From Hibiscus mutabilis (taxonomy: Eukaryota > Streptophyta > Magnoliopsida > Malvales > Malvaceae): DNA of 64,000 nt. Below, in pieces: positions 23,473-36,276 of this stretch. The stretch spans positions 1,674,001-1,738,000 of the forward strand of contig CM033718.1 in the NCBI GenBank assembly GCA_019671005.1, written 5' to 3'. The position numbers and the translations under genes were made by a program. Numbering within the stretch: position 1 is the first letter of the stretch; every line of letters begins with the position of its first letter. The notes under the pieces were generated by a model that saw only the letters and a list, made by a program, of their open reading frames with translations, had not been told where the DNA came from and made no database searches.

Positions 23473-23799
23473 ATGATGCACTGACGGTGAAAATATTTTG
23501 TTTCTACAAGCGCTTTAATTTATGGGTTAAAGATTCAATTTAGGGTTTATAATTTAGAGGTTTATGTTTAAGAGTTTAGAATTTAGGGTTTAGAAGTTAG
23601 AGGTTATGGTTTAGGTTTTAGGGTAATAAAGTAAGAATTTAGGTTTTAACCTATAATCTCTAAAATTTAACCCTAAACTCTAAATTCAAACTATAACCTT
23701 TAAATTATAAGCATATAAACCTAAACCTTTAAATTGAATTTTTAACCACTAAAATTTGGGTCTTGTGGAAACAAAATATTTCTATAACTAGTGCATAAT
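23473..23799. mobile_element. Telomere-motif MITE, copy E (downstream of AHK2)
   Basis: The left end ATGATGCACTGACGGTG and the complement of the right end (ATTATGCACTAGTTATAG) align, and the match is very strong a little further in (AAATATTTTGTTTC on both arms). The interior switches from TTTAGGG-like to CCCTAAA-like words near 23640, as in copy C. Confidence 0.75.
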
Positions 23800-26646
23800 A
23801 TAATTACTCTTTATTTATTTATTTATTTATTATTATTTGTCTATTCCGAAAGTCGTTGATTTTTTTGTTAAAAGTTTTATGATACTAAAGTATGAAAATA
23901 AATTAGAATTTAAAATTCTTACAGGGCCAAATTTAAATAAAAATGGTCTGTAAGAGTGGGCTACGGGGTCAGGCCTCTGTCAATCCGACATGTAGTTACG
24001 CCCTTTAATCTAATTTTCTTAATATATATATATATAAAAGAAAAATAAAGCTAAAAAAATCCCTTTCTGGGGGACAAGAATTCCTTCCGTTGTCCATTTG
24101 CTTCCGTCCTGTGTAAATATGTAGTGTCCAATAGTCGCGTGATGTATGTTATAGATTTCTGCTTTATCAATGATAAGGTGTAGAACAACCACGTTGAAGT
24201 TCAGCACCTTCATGTTACTGACCAAGTGGCTGGCTTGCTTACCAAAACATAGTGTTACACGTTAAAGAGAGAGGTATCCCCTTCGGAAAAAAAAAATTAT
24301 AAATATTAAAAAAATTAAAGACTAACTCATAAAAACTAAAAAATTGAAGTCAAATGTGTGAAGTTTAAAAATTCAGGGTGAGCAAGACTCGCTCTAGGAT
24401 ACGCTTGTATCCGTCAATGGTTATCATAGTGATACTTAAATTGTCTGAGTTTAAGTCTAGTACTTCATTGAGTGAGACAGATATAGTGAACAACTGATCT
24501 TAACGAAAATGTAACAAGATTATATGGGTAGAATATTACATCTTAAAAAGAATGAAAATATTGACCTTACATCAAAAAGAGAAAGAAATGATGATGCTAA
24601 ACAACATATTGTTATGTCTTTTAGGGAGATGATAATAACTTGTAACATTTGTAGGACATTAGATGTTTTTATTTCTTTTTTTCAAGTATTTTAATTCCCA
24701 ACATTTTATTTTAGATCAAAATAATCCCTCTATGGATCAAATCTGTTAATCAACTAATAATAAATGACTTAAAACGGCGCAACAAACTACATAGCAGTGC
24801 TCAGTGACGTAAACATAGCAATCTCATACAAATAAGTGTGACTTAACAGAATGACATATCAGTAAAAAAAATAATTTTATATGTTGACGTGTCATTCAGT
24901 CAAGTCATCTCAAGCTATTTATCGTTAGTTGACTAACAGTTTTTATTCACGTAGGTGACATTTTGACCAAAAATGAAACGTTGGACGTTTAAGTACTTAA
25001 AAAAAGAATAGTGCCCAAAGTGACTATCCAATTAAAATACAAGTTTATTTTTTTGACATTATGCCAAAAAAATTAGACACCGCTCCTCTTAAAACTCGAG
25101 TGAACCTTAAGGGTGAGCATATTAAACCCTAAACGATATAACTGTTATATTTTACAGGTTAATTAATCGAATAGTTAAGGCTAAATGGTTTCAGTTAACC
25201 GAACCGTTAAAAATGATAGTTAACCTATAAGTTAACAATTATTAAATTATTTATACATATATATTTGTTGACAAGATTAACTACGTCAATCTCGTTGCTC
25301 TCTTATAATATAATATTAATATAATATTTGTCAGAGAGATAATTTCACTATTCACAATATAAGTAGTGAATACGTGTAAAATTTGTAATAATTATATGTT
25401 CACATGTGTTAAACCCAAGAAAAAATAGACAAATATATAATGGAATATAAAAATATTTAGAACAACAATTTATCGAAAGTAATTTATTAAAAATTAATTT
25501 AAAATAGCATAAATTTTTCGTTGCACTTCTAGACAAATATGAGTTAGAAACAAAGTTTTGTTGAGGCATGTATAAACAGTCTCTTTAAGATAAATTCGTC
25601 CTCTTCCTAGTGTTAGAGAATCGTTGGATGTCTATCTCCTAATATACAACAACAAACATACAATGTAACTAGTACAACTACAATGAATTAGGCGAACTCA
25701 ATCGTGTCTTCTTCTATCATCAAAACATAACAAATTTTATAAAAAAGATGTGAAATGAACCGTCTTTCTCTTAAGTGAATAAGTTGTCATCCTATTTATA
25801 GTGAAGGGGCGAAGAATATCAAAAGATGTCAAAGAAAGAGTTTAGGAGAATTAAAGATACATAATGGACACTGAATGATTGTAGCAAATGAAGAGTCAAC
25901 TCATTTATGCAACATGTTTCAAAATATTCTAGATTATTCTGGACACTGAATGATTGTAGCAAACGAAGAGTCAACTCATTTATGCAACATGTTTCAAAAT
26001 ATTCTAGATTATTCTGTTGAGGAAGAAAAAATTATTTACATTTGATCAAAATTTTAACATGTCCAGTAATGACACACTGGTCAGGCATTTCACATCACTA
26101 AGTTATACAACTTTGCCATACACATTTACTAGCCAACAAGTTCTTTCTGACTTATAAACATTTGTTCATACACCACACATTTTCAATGTGGGATGTGTTA
26201 TAAGCAACATTTTTGCTCAACATTTGCATGTAACATACTTTGAGCATATTATATATTGTTTTAAATATCTCATGAAATACAATATAAATCATAATGTTTA
26301 TTATTCAAAATTTTAATTTTATTAATAAATAATTTACTTCAAAGTCTTTAGTTATCCATTATTTTTTAACAACCTATAACCAAACCGTTAATAACAGTTA
26401 ACCGTTAATGGTTAAAATAATTAATTATTTCCTAACGACTAGATAATATGATAATTAATCGACCATTTAGACTAAATAATATGGTTAATCTACTATGAAT
26501 TCTCTACTTATAACATGAGACTAAAATTTTTAAATGAAAAAAAAATGAGTATATGAATATGAATGTGTCAGCTTTTATATCACGCGAGCTATTAATTTAG
26601 GAAAATACATTGATACATAAGCTGTATAAAAAAATTCACACAACTC
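23800..26646. other. Intergenic region with small remnants
   Basis: No supported gene. At about 24190-24250 the + strand reads HVEVQHLHVTDQVAGLLTK, which resembles the end of a Copia RNase H; it is a short isolated fragment. A 75 bp tandem duplication lies at 25866-26015. The end of a telomere-motif MITE (26611-26646) is cut by the Copia LTR that begins at 26647. Elsewhere only AT-rich DNA was seen. Confidence 0.55.
25866..26015. repeat. 75 bp tandem duplication
   Basis: Units 25866-25940 and 25941-26015 both start GGACACTGAATGATTG and end TCTAGATTATTCT. They differ at one visible position (AAATG versus AAACG). The near identity indicates a recent duplication. Confidence 0.9.
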
Positions 26647-29470
26647 TGTTAGAACCAAATCATAAATAAATATGAAATCTAATAACCAGGATCAATCATG
26701 TCAAATCACCAAGAAGAATAAACCGAAAGCGGAAGCGTACCTGAATATATTTGTAAACTAAAAAACCTTGAATCTGATCGCCTAGAAGGTGGTTGTGATC
26801 TTCCAAGAAGGTGGTTGTGATCTTGCCGTAAAAACTCTCTGATGGGGACAAGAGTAATTCAAGTTAACCTATGACATGCCTAACATAATTGGTCATTTGA
26901 TTTTGCGTCATACTTTATAATAACATCATACATTTTACATATGTGCCCATAATTGCATATTTTAATAACAATCTCCCACTTGGGCAACATATGTTTCCTG
27001 ATAAATGTACATCCTTATGAGCTCAAAAATTTACTATTATATAATAGGTATTCTATAACAATCTCGTCCATCAACTATATCCATATAGGATCAAAGCAAC
27101 CTTTGCCATATCAATCATGACTAGACTCATCAATGGTCACATATAAAAATATAGTCAAATGACATAGATCAATCATGAATGCGTAGCATGAAAAATCACA
27201 TGAAATATGAACCAAACATGTCTATTTCCAACTGGTTCTCCTAAACCTTATTGAGATAAACTTTATTGAATTCAGAGTGTGCATAAACCAAAAGAACTTT
27301 ATTTCTACAGAAATTAATCTTGAATGTCCTTAAACTGAAGTAACCAAAATTGTGTCTAAAACGAATGGGCATTTTTCAAAATTAAAAACTCCTACTAAAA
27401 CCAAATATCCTTAAATAACAGTACACCCACATGAGTAGTGTGGTCATGAAAGACCTAGGGTGATAGTTTAATAAGCGCGCAATTATGGAGTTTGTACCAG
27501 CATGCTCTATAGACACACAATCACTCTGAACTTTCTTTAACAACTAGGAACTTAATATTTGTATGCTTCAAATTTGAATTGTTCCTATTGTTTATAGAAT
27601 AAATGAATGCATATTTATTGTCACAAAATAACTTAAGTGTCTTTCTATTCAATCTATAAGTAGCAGCTCATGTGACATAATTCTTTTGCATCAATATTTT
27701 AATAGAATCGAAGTTTATAAACTTGATGATCTCTAACTTACCATAACTCTGATATGCGAGCATGTAATTTTTGTTCTCTAAATATATCTCATAACTCTAT
27801 TGATTGCTATCCGATAGTCCATACTAGATTTTTTAAAATATTTGTCTAATATTCCAACTATACGCAATATCTAAACGCATACATACTTGAACATAAATTA
27901 GATTCTCAATAGCTTATGCATATGGAATCATTTGTATTTTCTAAATTTCAAGGTTACTTTTAGGGCATTGAGTAAGATAATATTTTTCTTCTTTAGCAAT
28001 ATGAGTATCACATGGTTTACTCCCACTGGACTTGAAGTACTTACAATTGTCAACCAAATTTATCTCAAAACCAAATGAGATAATCAATATTAAATTTATA
28101 ATTTCATTACTGAGAGTCATACTTAAGCTCATAGATGGATTTCTTTAATTTACATATCATTGATATTGTATCATAAGACATAACTCTATGATTGTACCAT
28201 ACAAATAGTTTCTTCAATGTCGCCATTGAAAACAAGTTTAACTTCTATTTAATATAACTTAAGACTAAAACGAGCAACAAGTGCAATAATTATTTTAAAA
28301 GAGTTTTTCAATGAAACTTGAGAGAAAGTTTCTACAAAATCAATGTCTTCTTTTAAAGTATATCTTTTAGATACAAGATGTGCTTTATACTTATCCACAT
28401 TACCATTTACATCCATATTGGTTTTAAATATTCATTTACAACTAATTGGTTTGCAACTTAAGGTAATGAGACAAGTTTCTAAACTTTATTGTTTTGCATA
28501 AAATTATACTTTTCTTGAATGACATCAATCTACTTTTGAGAGCTAGAACTTTTATGGTCTGATAAAAAATAATTGAGTAACTTTTTATTATTCTATTGGT
28601 ATCCTTAATTTCTTGAGGAAATACAATATAATAATCTCGAATAATATTTCTCCTTCCTCTCGTGAACCTCTTTAATGACGCATGTTTTTTTTTCTTTTGA
28701 GGTTGTTGAGTTTGTTCTTCTGAAACGATTATCTTATCTTGAATATAGGAATTGTTCAACATTGTTTTGATGAGGTACTTGATTCACTTCTTGATTAATG
28801 AAATGTGTGAAAACCTAAACATTGTCAAAAGTGATAGTAGGAATTAAATTATAATTCAATACCTCCTCAATAGCAATGTATCTAACATTATTTCTCACTC
28901 CAAACTCAATATCCTAAAAAAGTTATAAATCTCTCTTTAAAATAATCTTAATTGTGGGATCATAAAATTTACAGCCTATGGATCACTCAAAATAACCGAA
29001 GTAGTTGTTCACTTTTGAAGTTTAATTACTTCACATGTGTCCTAACTTGTTAAAAAGAAATCAACTATTTGTAACTTATTGTTATTTCTTTTGAGTTGGA
29101 CCTTAGCAATTTTATTCTAATATTTTTTTGTTGCCATTATTCTTAAAGACACTAACTTAATAAGCACTGAACAAATGATTATTTTTACGCTTATAATGCT
29201 TCAACCTTTCTTCCTCTTGACACAATGAGAAATGAGTCTAAATAGTGTCTATTTCTCCATTTGACAATTGTAACTTGAAGTGGTTAACTTGTATAGGAAT
29301 CGGTGCCAAAACCATAAGAACAAACAATTGTTAGAAAGTTTCTTATGTGCCTTAAATTTTGAAGCAATATTAAACATTTTCATAATGTACTCCCTCACAT
29401 TTCCTTGACGCTTATACTTCATAGACATCAAAGAAAGCATAAGTGATGTCATATTAACCTTAATGTTTTA
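26647..29470 (-). mobile_element. Decayed minus-strand Copia element
   Basis: A terminal repeat-like block at 26647-26970 begins TGTTAGAACC and ends TTTAATAACA, and is followed on the right by CTCCCACTTGGGC, the complement of the usual Copia purine tract CAAGTGGGAG. Moving right on the minus strand I can read reverse-transcriptase fragments (near 28400-28250: REDIDFVETFSQVSLKNSFK), a TRGRRN-type linker (about 28650) and a gag piece (29452-29249: MTSLMLSLMSMKYKRQGNVREYIM). Stops and frameshifts are dense. A second LTR was not found before the MULE starts at 31171, so the right boundary is uncertain. It inserted into a telomere-motif MITE at 26646/26647. Confidence 0.65.
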
Positions 29471-31170
29471 GGTAAAACATTTCTTAATTTTGTCAAAGAA
29501 ACCCTTAATATGAGTAATATTTTTAGATTTTTTGCTCCTAAAGACTTATAGAATGTTATTTATTATGATCATTAGACTCATGCGATTTGAACAATCTCAC
29601 TCTCAAAATTCCTTTTATGGGTGCTTACCACGGTGAGAGGTGCAAGTTATTCTTCCCTTAGTGCAAAGTCTATGTTCATACAATCAAATACTATAAGTAA
29701 GTGTATTTTCTATTCTTTGAAATTAGTTTCACTAAACATGAGTGTATAATGTATTTAACAGATATTGTGACAGCAAATATAAATTACCTAAATATAGAAC
29801 AGAAATAAGTAAATAAAATAAAAACAAGCTCACAAAATATTCATAAGTAAACAAATAAATTCAAAATAATAGTTAGTTCCCCTCAAGATACCAAGCACAA
29901 CATTAATATCAAGTCTTTGGACAGTAATATTAATTATAAGCGGCACTCTTTTTGTAGCAATCAAACATTGACAATAAACTATGTCAAACAATAGATTAAT
30001 CTTTAGTCTAACGTATTGCTTACATAAAATACCTTATAATTGTCACACATTTATCGCCACAGTTGTCGTTGTAATTATGCCAAATATTAACTTTCCTTTG
30101 GGCCAATTAATAAACACATGAATTACAAAAAACTCATAAATATCTTGATATTTTAAATAAACTAATCTACACAACAGCAATCACTTTGGTGACATTATGT
30201 TCAACTAGTCCATTAAAATAGTAGACATCCGAAGCCAAAATATGTATATATTTGTTTCAAAATATTTTCCTTAATTTTTTCTTTCAATTAAGTTAAAAGA
30301 TAACCAAAATACTAATAAATTTGAATAAAGGTAAACCTCATATCAAGATATCGAACACTCCATTAATATTTCATCTTTAGACAAAACATTAACTTGCAAG
30401 TGATATCTTGGTATAATAATCAAACATTAATAATAATAATATGTGAAGCAGAAATCTTCCTTTGGGCCGATTTATTGCTCACATATAAAACTGAATAATT
30501 ATCACATGTTTATTACCAAAGTTGCACATGTAACAATGTTAAGTATTAATCTTCCTTTGGGCACACTAATACTAACATAAGCTGAATTACATGCACAAAA
30601 CCTTCTATATTTTGAAATAAAATAAATTCCACAATAGATGTCACTTTGGTGACTTAATGCTTCAATTATTTTATCTCAAAATATATAACATATATATACC
30701 GATATTCAAATTTAAAATTTTATAACAGCCAAAACTGAAATTTTTAGTAACACTTAAGTTTCCGAAATAACCCAAAATAAGATTCTCAAAATGGGGCTAT
30801 CAGAAATCAAAAGACCTAAATATTTGACCATCTTATTCTCAATTTCTTTATGCTAATATTCATTCGTTAATTTCCGAATTCTAAGCACACACAAAAAATT
30901 CAAGCAAGAGATAACTATCTTTATATAGCGTTCAATAATAATAAATTATTATTAAGACACAATATGGGAAGTATTCGTATTTAATAATGAATATTTCCCC
31001 TTTAATCGAATCTAAAAACATATAAAAATATATGTTTTAATACCAAACATAATCAGCATAATGATTTAATCTCAAACAATTAATACCAAAATACAGAAGC
31101 CAAAATATATCACTAATTGAAGACAAAAGAACAAAAAACTTTAGAACAAAATAGAGAGTGTAGTACTTGG
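29471..31170. other. AT-rich repeat-derived DNA, possibly Copia leader
   Basis: No gene is supported. The motif CTTCCTTTGGGCC (or CTTTCCTTTGGGCC, or CTTCCTTTGGGCA) recurs near 30090, 30470 and 30550, with CACTTTGGTGAC near 30180 and 30640. That suggests diverged internal repeats of the 5' leader of the adjoining Copia element. It ends at the MULE terminus. Confidence 0.35.
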
Positions 31171-31430
31171 AGAAATTCCACAATTATTGTATTGGGAATT
31201 TTTATTTCCATAAATATGGTTGGAACCAAATTATTTCCCACAATATTGCATATTACTGTTCAAATCAGTACACTGGGGGAGTGCACCCCATTTTTGAACA
31301 GTGTTTTTGGAAAAAATAATAAAAAATACTCCCCAAGGAGTTCAACCCGTCTTTAAATAGTTTCCAAAAAAAAATTGAAATCCAAGTGAGGATTTCAACC
31401 GGCCTTTTAATAGTGTTTAAAAAAAATGGC
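31171..31430 (+). repeat. MULE left terminal inverted repeat
   Basis: It starts AGAAATTCCACAATTATTG and matches the complement of 48238-48487 over about 250 bp with scattered differences and a few single-base gaps. Near 31280-31400 it contains three gene-tail-like blocks (GGGGGAGTGCACCCC, CCAAGGAGTTCAACC, GAGGATTTCAACCGG) that recur in order in the right end. Confidence 0.85.
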
Positions 31431-32015
31431 CTGCCTGCACACAGCAGGCTTTCTCGTGGGTGGGGTGGGGGTGCAGAGGCATGGCATGCATGCTCGGTGT
31501 TGTGTGTTTTTTTCTGATTGGATAAGTGGTAGGTGGGTTGTGTGGTTAAAATTTAAAGTAATTGGGGTTAAATAGGGGTTGAAGGTTGATATTTTTGTGT
31601 GGTGAAATTTTGGAGAAGGTAGATTAAAGAAGAAGAAGAAGAAGAAGATTTAGTGGATATTGTGAAAGTATTTTATTTTAGAAAATTATTTGAAGTAGTT
31701 TTAATTGATTTGTAATGTAAGAATATTTTTTTGTAGTTACGGATTTTTATTATTTTTCTGTTAAATATTTTGAATCTTATATTGTTATCTATTTTTAAAA
31801 TTTTGTAGTTGCTTGAATTTATTATATTTCAAATTATTGTGTTAAATAGGTGGTTGAAGAGAAGAAAATTTGTGAAGAGATTAAAGAAAGGGAGATTTGA
31901 AGAAGTATAGTAAGTATGGCAAAATTTTAAGTTGATGTTTCATTTTTTTTATAATTTGTGAAGAGGGAGGTACGTTCTTGAATTTTGTTTTTTTTTTATT
32001 TTTAACTTTGAATAT

Positions 32016-35000
32016 TGTAATACCCAAAAATTTACTAATTTGATTAAGTGTCATTTATTACTAAGATAATAGCTTAAAAGCTAACTTAGTGACTAAAATG
32101 CGAAAGTTGGGATTTCTTTAATTATGGGTTTTGGAAAGGAAATTTCTAAGTTTTAAAGGTCTCATGTGATAGATAGAGAATTGAATAAGTTATTCTTAAA
32201 GTTTGGTTGAATTCCAAGGAAAATTGGAATGGGAATTGGAATTTAAAAAGTAGTGACCAAAATGTAAATTTTGGAAATTTTATGCCTAAAGTATAAACTT
32301 TGGAAAAGTTTGGGGGACTAAAGTTGTAATTTCCCAAAAATTAAGGGTTTTTATTTCATAAATAAACAGATCACCTAAGGGTGTGAATCGAATGTGGAAT
32401 TATTGGTTCGATCTAATACTTCTATTATTGGGAAAATCGCAGTTAAAGTTTAAGTGGAATTCGGATACCCGGACCGAACTGGAAAATTTTGAAAATTTTC
32501 CATATGATAGAGAAAGGTTATAAAAGTCATTTCCAAGTGTTGGAAATATTTTTAGTTCGATTCGATTCAAGATGAATCCTACAGTTTATTTCTGAGTAAA
32601 GGATTATTTATCGGTATATTGGATCGAATAGAAATTTCGGAGACTGATCCAAAAGCTATGGAAAAGTCATAAAATGTTATTTTAAAAACATTTTATTATA
32701 GTTGGTTGGATTCCAACTAGATTTAGTTGAATTTTTACAAGAATGACAAACAAGTAAATAAAAACTAGTTGGAGGGCAAATTGGTCATTTGGCCCTAATG
32801 GCAATTTTGAAATATTTAAAAAGTTATAAGGGCAATTTTGGAAAGAGAAAATGGAAGATTAAATCTTGGCCCTTGATTGATGATAAAATCAATCTCAACC
32901 ATTGGATAAAAGGGCAAAATTATAATTTCACTATTAAATGAATTTAATATTCATTTAATAGATATATGTGTAAAATAATGGTGAAAAGATGAAGATTTTA
33001 TTCATCTTTTCCAGCCAAAAATGTGTGGGCTAGGGAAAGAAAGAGAAAAAAATGTCCAAGCTCGATTCAAGCCCCGAAACTCGATTTTCAGGTAATCTCT
33101 TCAACTACAAAGTTGTTCTACTCTTCAAGCTCTATCTTTTGATATCAATAATTCATGGAATCCATGCTTGATTGATGAGAATTTACATGAGAAAGAAATT
33201 AGGGTTTATGGATCAAATTGGGGCTTTTGAGATTTTATGATTCCATGATTGAATTCAAGGTGAAATCAAGCTAGTATGATGTTAAAATCATGATATTTAG
33301 TTGAGATTTAAGTTTTACATGTTTTGATTATTATGAAGATGATTAGGGTTTATGGATTCAAATTTAATTTAGGGTTTGTGATGTTGAAATAATGATCTAG
33401 TAAGCTTGAATTGTTGTTTGGAAGTAAAACCCTAAGTTAAATTGTGTAGGGACCATTTCAGCAACTTGAAAAGTTGAAGGACCAAATCTGAATTTTTAGA
33501 ATTTGGAGTGTATTTGTGTTATTAATGATGTTAGAGATAAGAAAATGAAGTTAGAATGCCAAATTGATGTTGAATTGAATTAGTGACCATTTTGACAATT
33601 TGTCAAAGTTAAGTGACCAAATCGAAATTGAAGTTTATATGGGGGTTAAATCTGATTTTTAGTTGTAATGATGGAATTAAGGTAGTAATGTTGAATTGAT
33701 GACTAAATTGCAAAGTTAAGAAGCATGAATCCTTATCTTTGCATTTTAGTACCTATTTCGGTAAATAAGGAAAATTAGGGAGAATTATTGTGAATAATTA
33801 TTTGGTGAATAATATGATGAGTTGGTGGTTTAAAGCTAGTGATTGGACTAAATTGAAAAGTAGAGAAGTAAGGAGAAGTTAGTATAAAAGTTGAAGTTGT
33901 TTATGGAAGTTGTGTAGAAAAACTGGTTTATGGCAGTAACTTTGAAAATTCACCATAAATTCTACAAAAATGGTTAGCAGGTGAATTTTATACCGATGTA
34001 AATATTTATTTGTCTAGTTTCGTTTCCAACAAACGGAAACTGATTTCGAGTTTCGAGTAAAAAGATATGAATTTTTAAGTGGTGAAAGGTCAGAAAACAG
34101 TATAGCAGGCTGTTCCGAAATTCAATACTGGAAATTGACTTTGAAAATTCGCCATAAATCGTACAAGTTTAATTTGGGATATTAATTTATATGGTTGAAA
34201 AGCTTATTGAATCTAGTTTCTTTCAGAACAAACATAATCGAATTTTGAGTTGTAGATTATTTTATAGAAATATTTCTTTGGAGGTACTGCAAACTGCCAA
34301 AAAATGAGAATTGATACACTTTGTATCTAAGGTTGATTAGTAGGCTTGAAAAAGGTTAATGGAAGTTCAAATTGGCCACTAAGGACCATAATGAGTTTGA
34401 ACAAAACAAGGAAGAAAATAAAATGTTTGGAGATTTTGTATTCGAATGATTATATTGGACAATATGTAACATATTGTTAGATTGGGATCTAACAAATAGT
34501 TTACTTATTTGAATTATGAAGTTAAGTTCGAATCAAGGGAGGTTCAAGGTACAATGAAGGAAATGATCGAATAGGACTTAGTGAGACATACTAATACATG
34601 GCTCAGGTGAGTGCAATGCATACATAACATTATACATAGATGTTTTATACATCACCGGTAAGACTTGCGATGAGTCTATCTGGTTTATATATTGTCATGA
34701 TAATTATGTCATTGATCATACATTTGACATACTTTAAATGCATTGATCACTAGTTATTGATGATGATTTACTATTAATGTTATTCGGTTATGAACTGCTT
34801 CATGTTAATATAAATTGATATACATTGCCATGGATGAAATATTTGATGATATAAAGCCCAAGTATGATATAGAGGTTCAAAGGTATAGTTGGCTAGCCAT
34901 AGAGTCATAAACAGCTGTATAAAGATTCTAAGCACTTCAGGTAAAGTGCAAATTTTATAAATACTCATTGAGCAGTATACTCATGCATGGTTTGAGTATA

Positions 35001-35942
35001 CGGACTTATTACGGATGCTAAGCACTTCGGAGTAATTTCATAAAAACTCAATGAGGGATATATTGTATACTCTGGTAAGTATACAGAAGCACTTCGGTGT
35101 TAAGCACTCCCGGTAGAGTGTAAATAATATACATACTCAAGAAAGGTTGGGTATGGGGGGATGACTCGTGTACATAGAATCTCTTAATTCGATAACTTGG
35201 GCTAAATAAATTGAAAAGAATCGAAAAGAAACGGGAAGATAAGCTTGAAAGCTTCCAAATAGAAATGGAAAAAGGTATGGGTAAGCATTGAAAGCTTATG
35301 GATGGAAATGGCAACGGTATTTGTAAAATCTAATCTTATCACTTTGATATACATATTTATTTATGTTAACAAGCATATAATGGTAAGGTGATCATATGCA
35401 TTGTTAATCATTAATATTGATATTATGACAATTGCACTTGAATTCGAATTATTACCTCACTAAGTAAATACTTAGCGTGTAATTGTTTTACACGTAGGAA
35501 AGAAGAAATGGTTGGAGTAAGGAGCATATACAGACATCATCAATCAATAACAGGTACATCAATATCAATAAGATATCTTTTAATACTGTTTAATATTTAC
35601 TGGTTGGCATGTATATTAAAAGGGTATGTCTGCTCTAATAGAATTGCGTTTTATTTAGTATCTGGATGAATTTTAAATCAAGCAGTTTTTAGGCGGTTTT
35701 ATTAATTATGTCAAGACAAATTAAATTGATAAGTTGCAGGCTGAAAATAAACTCGATTTGAAGATGAAAATATTATTTTTAAACTATAAGCAAATAACTA
35801 GATTTGTAAATAAAAACTGAATACATTGTAATATTTTTAAAGAAACAAAATTTTACTGAATGACAAATGTAAAGGGTTTTACGAATGTTTTGTGATACCT
35901 CTGACTCGTATTCAGTGTGGATACGAGAAAAGGGGTTTTACA
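32016..35942. mobile_element. 3.9 kb solo LTR in the MULE (TSD AATAT)
   Basis: The block begins TGTAATACCC and ends GGGGTTTTACA, and is flanked by identical AATAT on both sides (32011-32015 and 35943-35947). No second LTR, primer site or pol sequence adjoins it, so it looks like a solo LTR left by unequal recombination. The length and the CACTTCGG / TTTACACGTAGG motifs near 34930-35500 resemble very long LTRs of Tekay/Del-type Ty3 elements, but the family assignment is an inference. Confidence 0.75.
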
Positions 35943-36276
35943 AATATTGTATTGTTTAATTGAAGGGTTATGCATGCAAATTATTAAATTAGCGACTAGT
36001 CTGTAAAAATCTTAAAATTGAAGGGTTATGAAGGCAAATTAGGAAATTAGTGACTAGTTTGTAAAAAAATGGATTTAGTCGTTTAATTTAGTAGTGTAGT
36101 TGAATTGAAATTTAAACAAAATTTAAATTTCGTAGAATTTTAACAAATTAAAAAACTAAACTAAAGATATTATAAATTTTTTTTGTAAACTTTAGTTAAT
36201 TATGCTTATTAGCAAAATATATTTTAATGTAGTAGATTTAGTATCGGGTTGTAATATATTCTTACTTGTCCTGTAG

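Noticed and set aside
24190..24250. A functional Copia element downstream of AHK2
   Set aside because: Only about 19 residues resemble the RNase H tail; no other Copia motif or LTR lies nearby.
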